From positions 1,426,001 through 1,490,000 of the forward strand of contig JAWKNO010000003.1 of the NCBI GenBank assembly GCA_041391665.1: a stretch of DNA of 64,000 nucleotides. The letters run 5' to 3'. This document shows positions 24,424 through 34,862 of this stretch, one piece after another. The DNA is from Bacteroidia bacterium (lineage in GTDB: Bacteria > Bacteroidota > Bacteroidia > J057). Position numbers and translations under genes: made by a program. The notes under the pieces were generated by a model. The model had not been told where the DNA came from. It saw only the letters and a program-made list of their open reading frames with translations, and ran no database searches. Numbering within the stretch: position 1 is the stretch's first letter; each line of letters starts with the position of its first letter.

Positions 24424-26331
24424 TTAAACGGGATTCCCATAGTTATTTATAGGCATGCGAAAAGAAAAAGTTGTTCCCTGTTTTTCTACAGAATCTATTT
24501 TAAGAATCCCGCTACATTCTTCCGCCCGTTTTTTCATACTCAGCAATCCGTTGCCCTGCCTGATGGTTTTTTGATCAAAACCCTTTCCGTTATCCGCAAT
24601 GTCCAGATTAAAATAGCCGTCCGATAAATAGATGGAGATTGTGACAAAACCAGCATGCGAATGTTTTGCAATATTGTTGATGGCTTCCCGGAAAATCAGG
24701 ATGATATTTTTCTTTTGGTCAATCGTCAGTGAAACCGATACGATATCATCGGAAAGCATCATTTTCCAGCCAATTTCTGCAGGTACTAAAAGCGTCGCCA
24801 CCGCATCATCCAATTTTCTTACCAGTGCGTTCATTCCCTCATTTCTTGGTTGAATCGCCCAAACGACATCGCTCATTCTTCCCACCATTTCCCTTGCCTG
24901 AGCAGAGATTTTTTCGAGAATGCCTTTTATGGAGTTATTGGCCGAACCTTCCCGCCGGGCTACTTCTGAGTAGAGAGCGATACTGCTTAAGGTAGCCCCA
25001 ATATCATCGTGAAGATCGCGGGCAATACGATCACGTATATCCTGAATCTGTGCATTCAGCAATTCGTTTTCTTTCATTTTCTCCACCAATGCCTCACTGG
25101 AGAGCGTTTTTTGGATTTCGTCTTGCCGGAATTTATAGGCAATAGCCGAAGAGAAGAACAATAGTTCGACAGGAACAGCAAAGAAGAAGAAATTGATTGA
25201 AAAATTTTCTATTAGTGCATGTCCCAATATCCTTAAGCTTAAGGACGAAATAATATTTGACAGTGCGCCGAGGATAAAAAACAAGCTGCCAATAATCAAC
25301 AACCTGGCAGAAGTATCTTTCTTAAAAAAAACTCTTTTTATCAACCAAATGCTCAGCACTAATAAGATCATGGAAAAAGACATAAACCAAACAAATGAAG
25401 CTATCTTTTGGTAGGTGAGGAATAAGATAAAATTTACAGGGATATAGAAGGCAATACTGGTAAGCGCCACCCGAATCAGTTTTTTACCTGTTGCATCATT
25501 TCGAGAGATTTGCAAAAACCTGTCTGAAAACAAAAAATAGAACCCAAAAGCAACGAAATACATATTATGGGCAATCGGGTCAAGCGTAATCTGCGAAAAA
25601 AAGAAGGGGAGCGGCATGTATATAAAGTCCGCATATTGCAGGTGAAGAGAAAGCGCCAGCGGAATAATATACAAAGCATATAAAAGATACATAACCTGCC
25701 TGATGATCCCCCATAATAGCAAGGCAAATAATATCTGGAAACCCAGGATTGACATAGAAACCAGATAGATGTGGAGGTATGATTTTCGATTAAAATAGTT
25801 CTGATAAGCCTTTGTATATAAACTTTCACGATCATAGGCAAACAAATGAAATTCGTTGGAGTCTAGCGATTCACCCGGGACGGCAAGTCTGAAATCGTAT
25901 TCCCCGCCAGGAGGGATTACAGAGCGAAACGTATGTCTTTCTTCCAAAGGGAATCCTCTCGGCAGGGGCGCGTCAGGGCCTGCAAGAGCGAAGCCGGATA
26001 AGGAATCCCCGGTATCCTTTTGCCAGCATTGGATGTTAAACCGGTAACTTAGAAAAAATAATTCTACGCTGGTATCTGCGTGATTGTAAAGTTTACCGGT
26101 AATCCATTTTGCAGATTTAGCTTCTATGCCTAATGGGAACGCGTGCTCTGTCATTGGCAGGAACTGGGTATTCAGATGATCATTTTGCGCACTGTCAGCC
26201 AGCATTGGTTGAACCATTACCTCAATACCCGAGAGAATCAGCGGGTCTGAAAGAATCAATTCTCCCTGTCCCTGTGCCTGAAGCCAAAAAGCCAAAAGCC
26301 AAAATCCGCTAGCCCAAGCCCTTTTCCACAT
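24424..26331 (-). CDS. 7TMR-DISM sensor histidine kinase (NarL/DesK-type)
   Basis: The 635-residue kinase has a signal peptide (to about 22), an extracellular beta domain (about 25-180, 7TMR-DISMED2-like), and seven hydrophobic helices (about 190-410: FQILFALLLWGIIRQVMYLLYALY and on). A coiled coil and a HisKA_3 box follow, with phospho-acceptor His441 in ARDLHDDIGATLSSI, then an ATPase domain (REAINNIAKHSHA, DNGKGF, GNGLLSMKKRA). This architecture normally pairs with a LuxR- or LytTR-type regulator, and none is next to it. It probably senses a carbohydrate or other extracellular ligand. Confidence 0.9.
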   Translation of the reverse strand: MWKRAWASGFWLLAFWLQAQGQGELILSDPLILSGIEVMVQPMLADSAQNDHLNTQFLPMTEHAFPLGIEAKSAKWITGKLYNHADTSVELFFLSYRFNIQCWQKDTGDSLSGFALAGPDAPLPRGFPLEERHTFRSVIPPGGEYDFRLAVPGESLDSNEFHLFAYDRESLYTKAYQNYFNRKSYLHIYLVSMSILGFQILFALLLWGIIRQVMYLLYALYIIPLALSLHLQYADFIYMPLPFFFSQITLDPIAHNMYFVAFGFYFLFSDRFLQISRNDATGKKLIRVALTSIAFYIPVNFILFLTYQKIASFVWFMSFSMILLVLSIWLIKRVFFKKDTSARLLIIGSLFFILGALSNIISSLSLRILGHALIENFSINFFFFAVPVELLFFSSAIAYKFRQDEIQKTLSSEALVEKMKENELLNAQIQDIRDRIARDLHDDIGATLSSIALYSEVARREGSANNSIKGILEKISAQAREMVGRMSDVVWAIQPRNEGMNALVRKLDDAVATLLVPAEIGWKMMLSDDIVSVSLTIDQKKNIILIFREAINNIAKHSHAGFVTISIYLSDGYFNLDIADNGKGFDQKTIRQGNGLLSMKKRAEECSGILKIDSVEKQGTTFSFRMPINNYGNPV

Positions 26332-26712
26332 ACCTGAAAGATTTAGGTTGGTAAAGTTAAACTACCCTTTAGAATTTTGTAGAAAGAAAAAAAAATGTTC
26401 GCCAAATAATTTGGAATCAATCTAAATAAGCAACTTAAAACCTATGCATTTTCCTGTAAATCCTTTGACTATATATTTAGTTCGAACCTCAAACTACTTT
26501 AGTATCAAATGTTTCTGAAAAATAGACTATCTGTTTAATATTGAAAGGACCCTGCAGGGATTTTCCACGATTACGAACGGTTTATTCCTTTACTGAAGCA
26601 TACAAAATAATAAGGCTATTGAATAGTGAAAAAAAAATTCATATTATGAATCTTGATAGCAGTTGTTGCTATTTTTCTCATTCATTCACCACAACAACTA
26701 ACAGGCTTTATT
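26332..26712. other. Intergenic region between divergent kinase and protease genes
   Basis: These 381 AT-rich bases separate the minus-strand kinase from the plus-strand M4 protease. They contain TATATTTA at 26472-26479, one base off the Bacteroidota -7 box, and a 10-bp palindrome CCCTGCAGGG around 26550-26560. An in-frame TTG at 26653 would extend the protease by 20 residues, but the result does not look like a signal peptide start. No RNA gene or repeat is evident. Confidence 0.4.
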
Positions 26713-29700
26713 ATGCAGAAAATTGCCTCATTAAGCTTCTTATTGCTCTTGAGTTTCGGTTTGACCAGGGCACAGGGCATTCGACCTGAAGCGCCTAAAA
26801 AGTTTCCCGGTTTAGTTACACTAGAGCAAGCACTCCCTGCTAGTCAGAGACAGACGGCATTTGAACAGAACCTTGATTTTTCGGAAGGAGATGAGCTTAG
26901 ATCTATGGAAGTATTTCAGGATCAGTTAGGCTTTACCCACGAAAAATTTCAGCAGTATTATCAAGGAATCAAAGTTGAAGGAGCTACTTATACTGCGCAT
27001 ATGAAGAATGGCAGTATCAAACTTTTGTCTGGTTATTTTGCAGACATAAAAGATGTGAGTGTAACTCCCGGTATTTCTGAGTCAACCGCACTGAGTACAG
27101 CTTTGGGATATGTGGGCGCAACCCGCTACATGTGGCAGGAGTCTGCACAGACCGGGCAATCTACCGGGGAGATGCCACAGGGCGAACTGGTTTTATTGCC
27201 TGATATGGATGGCCGTGCGCCTGCGCGCCTGGCATGGAAGTTTGACATCTATGCGGTAGAGCCTTTGTATAGAGCTTATGTGTTTATTGATGCAACCAAT
27301 GGTCAGTTTATCACCGAACACGCCCGTATTCACCATACCAATGTAGCTGCATCGGGAGCAAGTCTCTACAACGGTACAGTTACATTTACTGCCGACCAGA
27401 CTGCGGCTACCTCTTTCCGCTTAAGGCAGACAGCTATGGGTAGCGGGATTGAAACTTATTCGCTGAATAATGGAACTAATTATACTGCTGCTACAGACAT
27501 TACCAGTACCTCCAGTACTTTTACAGGTAAGGCTACCGGGGTACAGGCACATTACGGGGCAGAGCAAACCTATCTCTATTACCTCAATGCACATGGCCGC
27601 AACTCTTACAACGGTACAGGCGGTGTGCTTCGCTCTTATGTAAGCTATAGCAACAACTATGTGAATGCTTATTGGGATGGTACCCGTATGACTTACGGTG
27701 ACGGAAACGGCACCAGCTATGGACCGTTGGTTTCGCTGGATATCACAGGCCATGAGATTTCACATGGGGTAACCGAATATTCTGCGAACCTGGTATATCA
27801 GCGTGAATCCGGTGCATTGAATGAGTCTTTCTCTGATATTTTTGGAGAAATGGTAGAGTACACCGCGCTGCAGGCACTCAACGGTGGTACCAACGACTGG
27901 CTGATGGGGGATGATATTGGCATTGGAGGTTCTGGCGCATTGCGCTCTATGAGCAATCCGGGCCTGTATGGTGATCCAGATACTTATGGCGGCGCAAACT
28001 GGGGTACCCCCAACTGCGGTACTCCTACCCAAAGCAATGACTATTGTTATGTACACTCCAATTCCGGAGTACAAAACAAATGGTTTTATGTACTTGCTAT
28101 GGGAGAATCCGGTACAAATGATATAGGAAGTGTTTATAGTGTAACAGGCATTGGCCGTACCAAAGCAGCGGCTATTGCTTATCGCAACCTGACCGTTTAT
28201 CTGAGTTCATCATCAACCTTTGCCAACGCACGTGCCGGTTCGATCCAGGCTGCCATTGACCTCTATGGAGCAGGAAGTGCAGAAGAAATTGCGACTACCA
28301 ATGCATGGTATGCGGTAGGTGTTGGAAATGAATATGGCAACACTTCTGTCAGCTATTGTACTTCCAATGGAACCAACGTCAATGACGAATATATCCAGCG
28401 AGTTCAACTGAATACTATTGACAATGCTTCAGGTTCTGGCGGAGGATATTCAAACCACACCAATATTTCTACAGACCTGACAAAAAATACCAGCTATACG
28501 ATCACCATCACTCCACGCTGGACTGCAACTGTCTATCCCGAAGGATACAGCGTATGGATTGACTACAACCAGGATGGAGACTTTGCTGATGCAGGTGAGC
28601 AGGTAGCTTCACAAGCTGCGACAACGGCAACACCAATCAGCAAATCATTTACTGTGCCTTCCACAGCAACAGACGGCCCTACCCGGATGCGGGTCTCTAT
28701 GAAATACAATGGTATACCGACATCGTGTGAAAGTTTCACCTATGGTGAAGTAGAGGATTATACCGTAAATATCGGCAATGGCGGTGGCGCTGACACACAG
28801 GCCCCTACAGCACCGACCGGTCTTTCTGCTTCAGGAACTACCCAAACGACTACCAGCCTTACCTGGAATGCCTCTACAGACAATGTAGGCGTAACAGGCT
28901 ACAAAGTATATCTTAATGGCACCAGCATAGGAACCGTTACAGGTACAGCCGCGAATGTTACCGGTCTTACGGCTTCTACGACCTATTCTTTCTATGTAAC
29001 AGCTTTGGATGCTGCTGCCAACGAATCAGGTGCAAGTAATACTGTGAATGTCACAACACAAAGTGCCGCAGATACTCAGGCGCCGACAGCACCATCTGGC
29101 CTGGCAGCTTCAAACATTACGCAGACCAGTGCAGATCTGTCCTGGACAGCTTCCACAGACAACGTAGGGGTGGATCATTATAACGTATATGTAGGCGGTG
29201 TACTCAACGGTACCTCCGCTACAACCAGCTATGCGCTTTCTGGTCTTACCGCTTCTACGACTTACTCCGTCTATGTGACAGCTTCAGATGCTGCTGGCAA
29301 TACCTCCGGACAGAGCAATACCATCAATGTCACTACTTTAAGCGCAGGTGGCGGTGGCACCACTACGATTTCAGCCAGCTACTTCGAAACCGGATGGGAT
29401 GACTGGAATGATGGTGGAAGTGATTGTGCAAGGTATGCAGGTACACGCTCTTATGAAGGTACTTATTCTATCTATATCCGCGACAACTCTGGTGTAGCTT
29501 CTTCCATGACGACAAATGCATTTAACCTGAGTGGATATGCTTCTGTGGAGGTGGATTTCTACTTCTATGTGGTTAGCATGGAAAATAATGAAGATTTCTG
29601 GTTACAATACAATGATGGGTCAGGATGGCAAACGGTAGCCACGTATGTAAGAGGTGTAAATATCAATAACAATACCTTCTATCATTCGACGATCACCCTC

Positions 29701-30144
29701 AATGCGGGTACTTACACATTCAACAACAGCGGTCAGTTCCGCTTCCGTTGTGATGCCAGTGATAATAGTGACCTTATCTATATTGACCAGGTAACCATTA
29801 CCGGCACGAGCCCGGCAGTTGCTGCCGTAGCTTCTGCCAGTGGGGTTGGGTTTGAACTGGAAGAAGTAGGAGGGCTTAACGAAACAGCCGGCTTTACAAC
29901 TACTACAGACTTTGAAGGCGACCTTCAATTGTACCCAATGCCTGCCACTGACTACCTCAATGTAGCAGCAGCAGACGAAATTGTGTCCGTATCTGTATAT
30001 ACGATGGAGGGTAAACTCGTCATGAAAGCAGATGCAGCGCAGCTCAAAAACGGGCTCAACGTATCAAACCTGAGTGCCGGTGTTTATCTGATTACCGTAA
30101 ATACTGTAGAAGAAGTACTGAATAGCAAGTTTATTAAAGAATAA
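26713..30144 (+). CDS. Secreted M4 (thermolysin-family) metalloprotease with T9SS sorting domain
   Basis: A 1143-residue extracellular zinc protease. The ATG at 26713 gives a signal peptide ending LTRAQG. Domains in order: an FTP/PepSY propeptide; an M4 catalytic domain with zinc site His347-Glu348-x-x-His351 in DITGHEISHGVTEY and third ligand Glu371 in GALNESFSD; a GEVEDY-type domain ending GEVEDYTVNIGN; two fibronectin type III domains (ADTQAPTAP starts both); a MAM/lectin-like beta domain with YFETGWDDWNDGGSDC; and a C-terminal type A sorting domain (LQLYPMPATDYLNV ... GVYLITV). The last sends it through the type IX secretion system. It degrades proteins or peptides outside the cell. A terminator follows. 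Confidence 0.95.
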   Translation: MQKIASLSFLLLLSFGLTRAQGIRPEAPKKFPGLVTLEQALPASQRQTAFEQNLDFSEGDELRSMEVFQDQLGFTHEKFQQYYQGIKVEGATYTAHMKNGSIKLLSGYFADIKDVSVTPGISESTALSTALGYVGATRYMWQESAQTGQSTGEMPQGELVLLPDMDGRAPARLAWKFDIYAVEPLYRAYVFIDATNGQFITEHARIHHTNVAASGASLYNGTVTFTADQTAATSFRLRQTAMGSGIETYSLNNGTNYTAATDITSTSSTFTGKATGVQAHYGAEQTYLYYLNAHGRNSYNGTGGVLRSYVSYSNNYVNAYWDGTRMTYGDGNGTSYGPLVSLDITGHEISHGVTEYSANLVYQRESGALNESFSDIFGEMVEYTALQALNGGTNDWLMGDDIGIGGSGALRSMSNPGLYGDPDTYGGANWGTPNCGTPTQSNDYCYVHSNSGVQNKWFYVLAMGESGTNDIGSVYSVTGIGRTKAAAIAYRNLTVYLSSSSTFANARAGSIQAAIDLYGAGSAEEIATTNAWYAVGVGNEYGNTSVSYCTSNGTNVNDEYIQRVQLNTIDNASGSGGGYSNHTNISTDLTKNTSYTITITPRWTATVYPEGYSVWIDYNQDGDFADAGEQVASQAATTATPISKSFTVPSTATDGPTRMRVSMKYNGIPTSCESFTYGEVEDYTVNIGNGGGADTQAPTAPTGLSASGTTQTTTSLTWNASTDNVGVTGYKVYLNGTSIGTVTGTAANVTGLTASTTYSFYVTALDAAANESGASNTVNVTTQSAADTQAPTAPSGLAASNITQTSADLSWTASTDNVGVDHYNVYVGGVLNGTSATTSYALSGLTASTTYSVYVTASDAAGNTSGQSNTINVTTLSAGGGGTTTISASYFETGWDDWNDGGSDCARYAGTRSYEGTYSIYIRDNSGVASSMTTNAFNLSGYASVEVDFYFYVVSMENNEDFWLQYNDGSGWQTVATYVRGVNINNNTFYHSTITLNAGTYTFNNSGQFRFRCDASDNSDLIYIDQVTITGTSPAVAAVASASGVGFELEEVGGLNETAGFTTTTDFEGDLQLYPMPATDYLNVAAADEIVSVSVYTMEGKLVMKADAAQLKNGLNVSNLSAGVYLITVNTVEEVLNSKFIKE

Positions 30145-30162
30145 TAAGTTCTTTTTCTTAAG

Positions 30163-30199
30163 AAAAGCCCTCAGAAGTTGACAACTCTGAGGGCTTTTT
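30163..30199 (+). terminator. Rho-independent terminator after the M4 protease
   Basis: Perfect arms AAAAGCCCTCAGA (30163-30175) and TCTGAGGGCTTTT (30186-30198) with a 10-nt loop end in a T run, 19 bases after the protease stop. The A-rich left side would also serve minus-strand transcripts. Confidence 0.9.
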
Positions 30200-30335
30200 A
30201 TTTCATTTAAAATAATGAGTGAGATAAAATAATGACACAAGGCTAACAAAGTACCTGAAAAGTCGTTTTTAGGTTGGAAGGAAATTTAACTTTACCAGAA
30301 CATATCTCCAACAGTTTCACTCAGACCATCAAACA

Positions 30336-32684
30336 ATGAAATATTTTTCTACAGGGATTTTAGTGATTATTTTCCCGGTTTTTATTTTCGCACAATCTGC
30401 CTCACACACGATCAGCGGTTATGTAAAAATAGCAGAATCAGGTGAAAGCCTTATTGGTGCTACGATTGTTGCCCCCGAACTCCAGAAGGGTACTTATACC
30501 AATGAGTACGGCTTTTATTCACTTACGCTTCCAGCATCCAAAGACACCGTATCGATCCGCTATATATTTGCCGGATATCTCACTCAGGTGCAGCGAATCA
30601 GTATGGACACAGACCAGCGGATTGATATAGAGCTTGAAGTGAAAAGCCTTGACGAAGTGCTGATTGAAGCAGAGGGTTTTGACGAACAGCTCAACTCCAC
30701 CGAAATGAGTGTAAGCCGGATCAGTATGGCAGAAGCCAAAATTTTACCGGCACTTTTTGGAGAAGTTGACATTATCAAAACGCTACAGCTCAAGCCTGGG
30801 GTCTCTTCAGGAAGTGAAGGAAGTTCGGGAATTTATGTGCGGGGGGGCGGGCCTGACCAGAACCTCATTCTTCTGGACAATACCGTTCTTTACAATCCTT
30901 CCCACCTTTTCGGTTTTTTCAGCACATTCAACTCTGATGCGGTGAAAGACGTCAAGCTGTATAAAGGCGGTTTTCCTGCCCAGTACGGCGGTCGCCTTTC
31001 TTCCGTCATTGATGTCAAAATGAATGATGGAAATAAAAAACAATTTTCCGGTGCAGGAGGTATTGGACTTATCGCTTCCCGCTTGACGCTGGAAGGGCCG
31101 ATTGTAAAGGACAAAGCTTCTTTTATGATTTCTGGTCGTCGTACATATGTGGATGTTTTTACCAGGCTGATCAACGAAGCACAAAAAGACAATCAAGATT
31201 TCAACCGGATCCCCGATTATTTTTTCTACGACTTTAACGCCAAGCTCAATTACGAAATCAGCGATAAAGACCAGTTGTTTCTGAGCGGATATTTTGGCCG
31301 GGACAGATTCAAGTTTGATGATGGAGATTTTGACTTCAACTTCGATTGGGGGAACAGCAATACAACCCTCCGGTGGAACCATATTTTTACTCCCCGGTTA
31401 TTTCTCAATACATCAGCCAGCTATTCCGACTACGAATATAAGATCAGCAACCAGTTTGATATTTTTTCGTTTGAGCTTTCATCCCGCATTACTGACGGAA
31501 GTCTGAGTACAGATTTTACCTGGCTGCCTACTGACCAGCATACTGTAAAATTTGGAGCCAAAGGGATTTATCACCGCTTTATTGTAGGACGCCTGGATGC
31601 AGGCGCTGCTGACAGTAGTTTCCAGTTTAATGCCGGGAATAATTATTATGGCACCGAATTGGCCGCCTACATTTCCGATGATTTTGATGTGAATGAGGCA
31701 CTTACGATCAATACAGGTCTTCGAATCTCAGGATTTGCCGGTGACAGCAGTTTTTATTACGGAGTAGAGCCGAGGATTGCGGCCAAATACAGCCTTTCCC
31801 AAAAGGTCTCATTGAAAGCCAGTTATGCCCGTATGATGCAGTACCTGCATCTTGTCGCAAGTAGTGGCGCATCTTTACCTACAGATATCTGGTATCCATC
31901 CAATAGTCGGGTAAAGCCACAAAGCTCTGATCAGATCGCGGCAGGAATTACCATTCAAATCGGTGAAAATTGGCTGCTCAGCAATGAAGTTTATTATAAG
32001 TGGCTGCACAATCAGATCGACTTTCGCGATGCGGCCAACCTGTTTGTCAACGACAACCTGGACAGGGAATTTGTTTTTGGGAAAGGGTGGGGATATGGAA
32101 ATGAATTTTACCTTGAAAAGAAAAACGGAAGACTCACGGGCTGGATAGGTTATACCCTTTCGTGGGCGTGGCGTCAGTTTGATGGGGTAAACAAAAGCGG
32201 AGAGACCATTCCTGAAGATATTATCAATGGCGGTCAGCCATTTCACCCACGCAATGACAAACGCCACGATGTGTCGGTAGTTGCCATTTACCAGCTCACC
32301 AAACGTTGGAGTTTTAGTTCTTCATGGGAATTTCGAACAGGAAATGCAACAACCCTTGCAGTAGGCAGATACTTCTCTTTTGGGCCGGGTTTTTTCAACG
32401 GAAACTTTTCGGATCCCAATATTGTCCCGGTCTATGTGGATCGAAACAGTTTCAGGATGCCACCTTATCACAAACTAGATATTGGTATTGTCTGCAAATT
32501 TTTTCCTAAATGGGGCGAGTCGGATCTCACGTTTAGTGTTTATAATGCTTACAACCGCCGCAATCCCTATTTCATTTACCCTGACAATGTACGGGATGCC
32601 AATGGAACCATTATTGGTCAACAGGCCAAGCAGGTTGCTTTATTTCCGGCCATCCCCTCTATCACATACAACTTTAAGTTTTAA
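30336..32684 (+). CDS. TonB-dependent receptor with carboxypeptidase-regulatory-like domain
   Basis: The 782-residue outer-membrane receptor has a signal peptide to about 20. A carboxypeptidase D-regulatory-like beta sandwich (about 25-110: ISGYVKIAESGESLIGATIV) is followed by a plug domain with LQLKPGVSSGSEGSSGIYVRGGGPDQNLILLD and FPAQYGGRLSSVIDV (about 148-230), and then a beta barrel to the end (SITYNFKF). It imports a bulky substrate with energy from TonB. It is followed after six bases by a DUF4249 lipoprotein, the partner seen with this receptor class in place of SusD. Proximity to mannan-degrading enzymes hints at substrate; the link is inference. Confidence 0.9.
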   Translation: MKYFSTGILVIIFPVFIFAQSASHTISGYVKIAESGESLIGATIVAPELQKGTYTNEYGFYSLTLPASKDTVSIRYIFAGYLTQVQRISMDTDQRIDIELEVKSLDEVLIEAEGFDEQLNSTEMSVSRISMAEAKILPALFGEVDIIKTLQLKPGVSSGSEGSSGIYVRGGGPDQNLILLDNTVLYNPSHLFGFFSTFNSDAVKDVKLYKGGFPAQYGGRLSSVIDVKMNDGNKKQFSGAGGIGLIASRLTLEGPIVKDKASFMISGRRTYVDVFTRLINEAQKDNQDFNRIPDYFFYDFNAKLNYEISDKDQLFLSGYFGRDRFKFDDGDFDFNFDWGNSNTTLRWNHIFTPRLFLNTSASYSDYEYKISNQFDIFSFELSSRITDGSLSTDFTWLPTDQHTVKFGAKGIYHRFIVGRLDAGAADSSFQFNAGNNYYGTELAAYISDDFDVNEALTINTGLRISGFAGDSSFYYGVEPRIAAKYSLSQKVSLKASYARMMQYLHLVASSGASLPTDIWYPSNSRVKPQSSDQIAAGITIQIGENWLLSNEVYYKWLHNQIDFRDAANLFVNDNLDREFVFGKGWGYGNEFYLEKKNGRLTGWIGYTLSWAWRQFDGVNKSGETIPEDIINGGQPFHPRNDKRHDVSVVAIYQLTKRWSFSSSWEFRTGNATTLAVGRYFSFGPGFFNGNFSDPNIVPVYVDRNSFRMPPYHKLDIGIVCKFFPKWGESDLTFSVYNAYNRRNPYFIYPDNVRDANGTIIGQQAKQVALFPAIPSITYNFKF

Positions 32685-32690
32685 TCAACC

Positions 32691-33533
32691 ATGCGCAAGT
32701 TAACTTTATATACCCTCGTACTTCTCGCCGCTGTTGTCGCCGCTTGCGATATGCAAAAAGAGGTAGATCTGAAACTTCCCGAGTATGAATCACAAATGGC
32801 GGTTGAGTGTTACCTTCAACCCGGGCAGCCCTATATACTTTCGCTCATCGAAAGTGTACCCTATTACGACAATATCCGCATCAAATATGTTACGGATGCG
32901 ACGGTAACGATCGCCCACAATGGCAAAACTATTACCTTAAATCGTTTTGGTGTAGCTGTACCCGATTCGTTGGATGAACTGGGCGTATTAAAACCGATTA
33001 TCGGGGACACAATCTACACCTATGTTGCCTTTGATGTGGTTCCGGAGAATTATTATCAGGATTTCACGCTGGAAATTACCCGTGCCAATGGAGACAAATT
33101 GTTTGCCACTACGCAGATTCTTCCTCCGGTAAAAATTGACACGATGACCTACAAGTACAATGATGACCAGAAAGCGTTTGTACTGACCAAGTTTCAGGAT
33201 GATCCTGACAGAGCCAATTTTTATCGTGTGGTACTTCAGCGGCATAACCTGAATGACAATCCTGATCAGGACTTTTTTGTCAATGATGAAATCACGAATG
33301 GCGAGGAATTTAGTTTTGGGACAGCTTTCGAATACGAAAAAGGAGATACGCTGATACGCACGGTTTACCATATTACCGAAGACTATTATCGCTATCTGGA
33401 GACATCTTCCGCAGCTACAGATGCCAATTATAATCCATTTGGGCAACCTGCTACGATTAAGTCGAATATTTCTGGAGGGCTGGGTATATTTACCGGAATT
33501 ACTTTTGACCGGAGGTGGTTGTATATTGAGTAG
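32691..33533 (+). CDS. DUF4249 lipoprotein, partner of the TonB receptor
   Basis: The 280-residue lipoprotein has a signal ending AVVAAC (Cys19), then the DUF4249 beginning KEVDLKLPEYESQMAVECYLQPGQPYILSLIES, and an end with SGGLGIFTGITFDRRWL. DUF4249 proteins are coded next to CarboxypepD_reg/TonB receptors in Bacteroidota and are thought to act as surface accessory lipoproteins. It starts six bases after the receptor stop, so the two form an operon, and the GH5 gene follows after 37 bases. Confidence 0.9.
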   Translation: MRKLTLYTLVLLAAVVAACDMQKEVDLKLPEYESQMAVECYLQPGQPYILSLIESVPYYDNIRIKYVTDATVTIAHNGKTITLNRFGVAVPDSLDELGVLKPIIGDTIYTYVAFDVVPENYYQDFTLEITRANGDKLFATTQILPPVKIDTMTYKYNDDQKAFVLTKFQDDPDRANFYRVVLQRHNLNDNPDQDFFVNDEITNGEEFSFGTAFEYEKGDTLIRTVYHITEDYYRYLETSSAATDANYNPFGQPATIKSNISGGLGIFTGITFDRRWLYIE

Positions 33534-33570
33534 GATAATGCCTATTTTTACTCAATCAACTCATCGCCGT

Positions 33571-34860
33571 ATGAAAAAACACTTTCTGACCTGTTGTTAC
33601 CTGCTTTCTGTATTTGTTATGGTAAATGCCCAAGGCTCCTTTATTACTACTGACGGCACCCAATTTTACTATGAGGGGAAGCCGTATTATTTTCTGGGTA
33701 CAAATTTCTGGTATGGCCTCAACCTGGGATCAAAAGGTGCGGGCGGTGACCGATCGAGACTGATTCGCGAGTTGGACCAGCTTGAGAGCATGGGCATTAC
33801 CAACCTCCGAATTATGGCCGGTAGTGAAGGGCCTGACGAAGAGCCCTGGCGAATGTCGCCGGCATTGCAGCCCAGTCAGGGAGAATATAACCAGGAAGTA
33901 CTCGACGGGCTGGATTTTCTTTTGGCGGAAATGGGCAAGAGGAAGATGTTTGGTGTAGTTTGTCTGAACAATTTCTGGCCATGGTCAGGCGGAATGACCC
34001 AATACCTTGTATGGCAAAAAGGAGGAAGAATTCCCTATCCACCGCCAGCCGAAGGTGGGGACTGGGGCAGCTATCAGTTGTTTACCACCGATTTTTACAC
34101 CAATGAATCCGCGATGAAAGCCTTTGAACAACATATGGCTTTTATCATACAGCGCACAAATCCTTATACGGGAAAGGCTTATCGCGACGATCCCACAATC
34201 ATGGCCTGGCAGCTGGCAAATGAGCCACGTGGCATCCTTAAAATTGCGGCATACCGCACCTGGATAGAGCGGAGCGCAGCTTTTATCAAGACCCTTGACA
34301 AAAACCATTTAGTGACGATAGGGAGTGAAGGAGCAACTTCCAGCAAATTTGCGGGAACCCGTTTCAACAAAGACCATGCGATCGCGAATATCGATTATAC
34401 AACGATCCATATCTGGGTGCAAAACTGGGGTTGGTTTGATCCTGAAAAAGGAGAGGCGAGTTTACCTGAAGCGGAGGCCAAAGCAAAAAAATATTTACTC
34501 AAACACGTGAGTCAGGCAAAAAAACTCCATAAGCCGATTGTTTTGGAAGAATTTGGTATTTCCCGTGACAACAACAGCCACGATGCGAGTACACCGGCTA
34601 CAATACGAGATGCGTATTACCGCTTTATGTTTGAGCAAATATTTGAGCTGGCAGAAAAGGGTACACCTGTAGCTGGGGCAAATTTCTGGGCATGGGGCGG
34701 AGAAGGCCGTCCGAGAGAACCGCATGCCATATGGAAAGCGGGAGATGACTTTATCGGAGATCCCCCACATGAGTATCAGGGTTGGTATTCTGTCTATGAC
34801 AAAGATGAAAGCACCCTCCGTGTTATCCGCGAATTTGCAGGAAAAATGAAGGGGCTTTAA
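33571..34860 (+). CDS. GH5 mannan endo-1,4-beta-mannosidase-like glycosidase
   Basis: The 429-residue secreted glycosidase is of the GH5_7 mannanase type. The ATG at 33571 gives a signal peptide (to about 21); longer in-frame starts run back into the DUF4249 gene and are rejected. The TIM barrel begins FYYEGKPYYFLGTNFWYGLNLG. The acid/base is Glu218 in WQLANEPRG and the nucleophile is Glu327 in LEEFGISRD, with HIWVQNWGWFDP between them. It would cut beta-1,4-mannan chains in the periplasm or outside. It is coded right after the TonB receptor and DUF4249 genes and 1.3 kb before a GH2 beta-mannosidase, which supports a mannan route. Confidence 0.9.
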   Translation: MKKHFLTCCYLLSVFVMVNAQGSFITTDGTQFYYEGKPYYFLGTNFWYGLNLGSKGAGGDRSRLIRELDQLESMGITNLRIMAGSEGPDEEPWRMSPALQPSQGEYNQEVLDGLDFLLAEMGKRKMFGVVCLNNFWPWSGGMTQYLVWQKGGRIPYPPPAEGGDWGSYQLFTTDFYTNESAMKAFEQHMAFIIQRTNPYTGKAYRDDPTIMAWQLANEPRGILKIAAYRTWIERSAAFIKTLDKNHLVTIGSEGATSSKFAGTRFNKDHAIANIDYTTIHIWVQNWGWFDPEKGEASLPEAEAKAKKYLLKHVSQAKKLHKPIVLEEFGISRDNNSHDASTPATIRDAYYRFMFEQIFELAEKGTPVAGANFWAWGGEGRPREPHAIWKAGDDFIGDPPHEYQGWYSVYDKDESTLRVIREFAGKMKGL

Positions 34861-34862
34861 GA

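Noticed and set aside
26653..26712. Upstream TTG start for the M4 protease
   Set aside because: It would put 20 residues ahead of a good signal peptide that begins at the ATG at 26713.
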